Positions 7,379-7,641 of a stretch of DNA of 7,641 nt are shown here, piece after piece. The notes beneath the pieces are model-generated. The model saw only the letters and a list, made by a program, of their open reading frames with translations. It did not search any database and was not told where the DNA came from. A program made the translations under genes and the position numbers. Within the stretch, counting starts at the first letter, position 1. Each line of letters opens with the position of its first letter. Origin of the DNA: an uncultured Acetatifactor sp. (lineage in GTDB: Bacteria; Bacillota; Clostridia; Lachnospirales; Lachnospiraceae). Location: NCBI GenBank assembly GCA_934394515.1, contig CAKRRU010000113.1, positions 1-7,641 of the forward strand. The letters are read 5' to 3'.

Positions 7379-7525
7379 TTTTGTGCGGTTTGGGCATTCC
7401 ATGTACAAAAAAATATGATGGGATCAAACAAAACGTAAAAATATGTACAAAACATGAACGGAATGTGTACAGAATAGTATAAAATCTTACCCTCTGAGTA
7501 AGATTTTGCATATCCTTTTTGTACA
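7379..7525. repeat. Cluster of five TTTTGTAC/TGTACA elements, candidate operators
   Basis: TGTACA occurs at 7402-7407, 7444-7449, 7466-7471 and 7520-7525. Extended as TTTTGTAC, the copies read GTACAAAA (7403-7410), GTACAAAA (7445-7452), GTACAGAA (7467-7474) and TTTTGTAC (7517-7524), with a degenerate TTTTGTGC at 7379-7386. The outer two sit in 16-nt direct repeats (7371-7386 and 7509-7524) that match at 13 positions. Core spacings of 20, 42, 22 and 54 are near whole helical turns. Binding by the AraC-type regulator encoded upstream is inferred. Confidence 0.5.
7481..7507 (+). terminator. Probable intrinsic terminator after the binding-protein gene
   Basis: A perfect 10-bp inverted repeat, AAAATCTTAC (7481-7490) and GTAAGATTTT (7498-7507), encloses a 7-nt loop. 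The stem is AT-rich and its T run is only four long and part of the stem, with a second T5 at 7516-7520. It could work in either direction because the 5' arm starts with four A. It lies between the third and fourth TGTACA elements. Confidence 0.5.
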
Positions 7526-7533
7526 AGATGCCA

Positions 7534-7539
7534 TATAAT
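7534..7539 (+). promoter_or_regulatory. Candidate -10 element for the downstream lipoprotein gene
   Basis: TATAAT matches the sigma-A -10 consensus perfectly. At 17-bp spacing the upstream hexamer is TATCCT (7511-7516), which is not a -35. A promoter with a good -10 and poor -35 usually needs an activator, and a TGTACA element at 7520-7525 lies just upstream. The expected start site is near 7546. Confidence 0.5.
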
Positions 7540-7542
7540 TAC

Positions 7543-7575
7543 TTCATCAAGAGATGAAACACACACATTTTCATC
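7543..7575 (+). promoter_or_regulatory. Alternative hairpins before the ribosome-binding site
   Basis: GATGAA (7553-7558) can pair with TTCATC on either side: upstream at 7543-7548 with a 4-nt loop, or downstream as GATGAAA/TTTCATC (7553-7559/7569-7575) with a 9-nt loop. If transcription starts near 7546, only the downstream hairpin would be complete in the RNA, ending 6 nt before AGGAGG at 7582-7587. Confidence 0.35.
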
Positions 7576-7595
7576 AAAACAAGGAGGTATTTCAT

Positions 7596-7641
7596 ATGAA
7601 AAAGTTCATGTCACTACTGTTGGTCGGCATTATGATGCTCA
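7596..7641 (+). CDS. Start of a probable exported lipoprotein gene (cut by the window end)
   Basis: Only 15 codons are visible: MKKFMSLLLVGIMML, a basic start followed by a hydrophobic stretch as in a signal peptide. AGGAGG at 7582-7587 lies 8 nt before the ATG, an ideal ribosome-binding site. The visible part matches the signal peptide of the preceding binding protein (MKKILSLLLMGILLF) at 9 of 15 positions. By context it is probably the substrate-binding protein of a sugar ABC transporter controlled by the upstream regulator and kinase. Too little is present to identify it. Confidence 0.7.
   Translation, partial: MKKFMSLLLVGIMML

Noticed and set aside
7240..7566. 108-codon reverse-strand frame over the intergenic region
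   Set aside because: It overlaps the end of the binding-protein gene, the dyad and the operator-like cluster, and shows no family features.
1..7641. CRISPR arrays, tRNA or rRNA genes, insertion sequences, attachment sites
   Set aside because: I saw no regularly spaced repeats of CRISPR length, no cloverleaf or rRNA sequence, and no transposase or integrase gene.

Overview
The window looks like chromosomal DNA of a Gram-positive Clostridia, most likely a Lachnospiraceae relative. Supporting signs are moderate GC, strong AGGAGG-type ribosome-binding sites, lipoprotein signal peptides, a T-box leader and a YesN/YesM-type two-component pair. The species cannot be named from the sequence. All supported genes lie on the + strand, in two complete transcription units followed by the start of a third.

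Unit 1 (1-2994) is an amino-acid-sensing import operon. It opens with the 3' half of a T-box riboswitch: the T-box bulge, antiterminator and competing terminator are all visible, while the specifier stem lies before the window. Three genes follow: a lipoprotein substrate-binding protein, an 8-9 helix permease and an ABC ATPase. Together they form a TrpXYZ-type importer, probably for tryptophan. The T-box bulge reads UGGC, which demands a tRNA with discriminator base G. Among aromatic amino acids that fits tRNA-Trp and not tRNA-Tyr or tRNA-Phe. The unit ends in a strong intrinsic terminator.

Unit 2 (about 3019-7507) starts at an extended -10 promoter. It encodes an AraC-type response regulator (YesN class), a membrane sensor histidine kinase with an extracytoplasmic Cache-like sensor (YesM class), and a sugar-type periplasmic-binding lipoprotein. 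The three genes are packed with a 3-nt gap and then a 4-nt ATGA overlap. No transporter genes accompany the binding protein inside this unit, which suggests it presents a ligand to the kinase as a three-component sensor.

Unit 3 begins at 7596 with the first 15 codons of another probable exported lipoprotein, plausibly the binding protein of a sugar ABC transporter. The 233-bp gap before it holds a terminator-like hairpin and a perfect TATAAT without a good -35. It also holds four TGTACA palindromes plus one degenerate copy, spaced near whole turns of the helix. These are the best candidates for binding sites of the response regulator encoded just upstream. This operator cluster and the kinase-coupled binding protein are the most interesting parts of the window; the rest belongs to known families.
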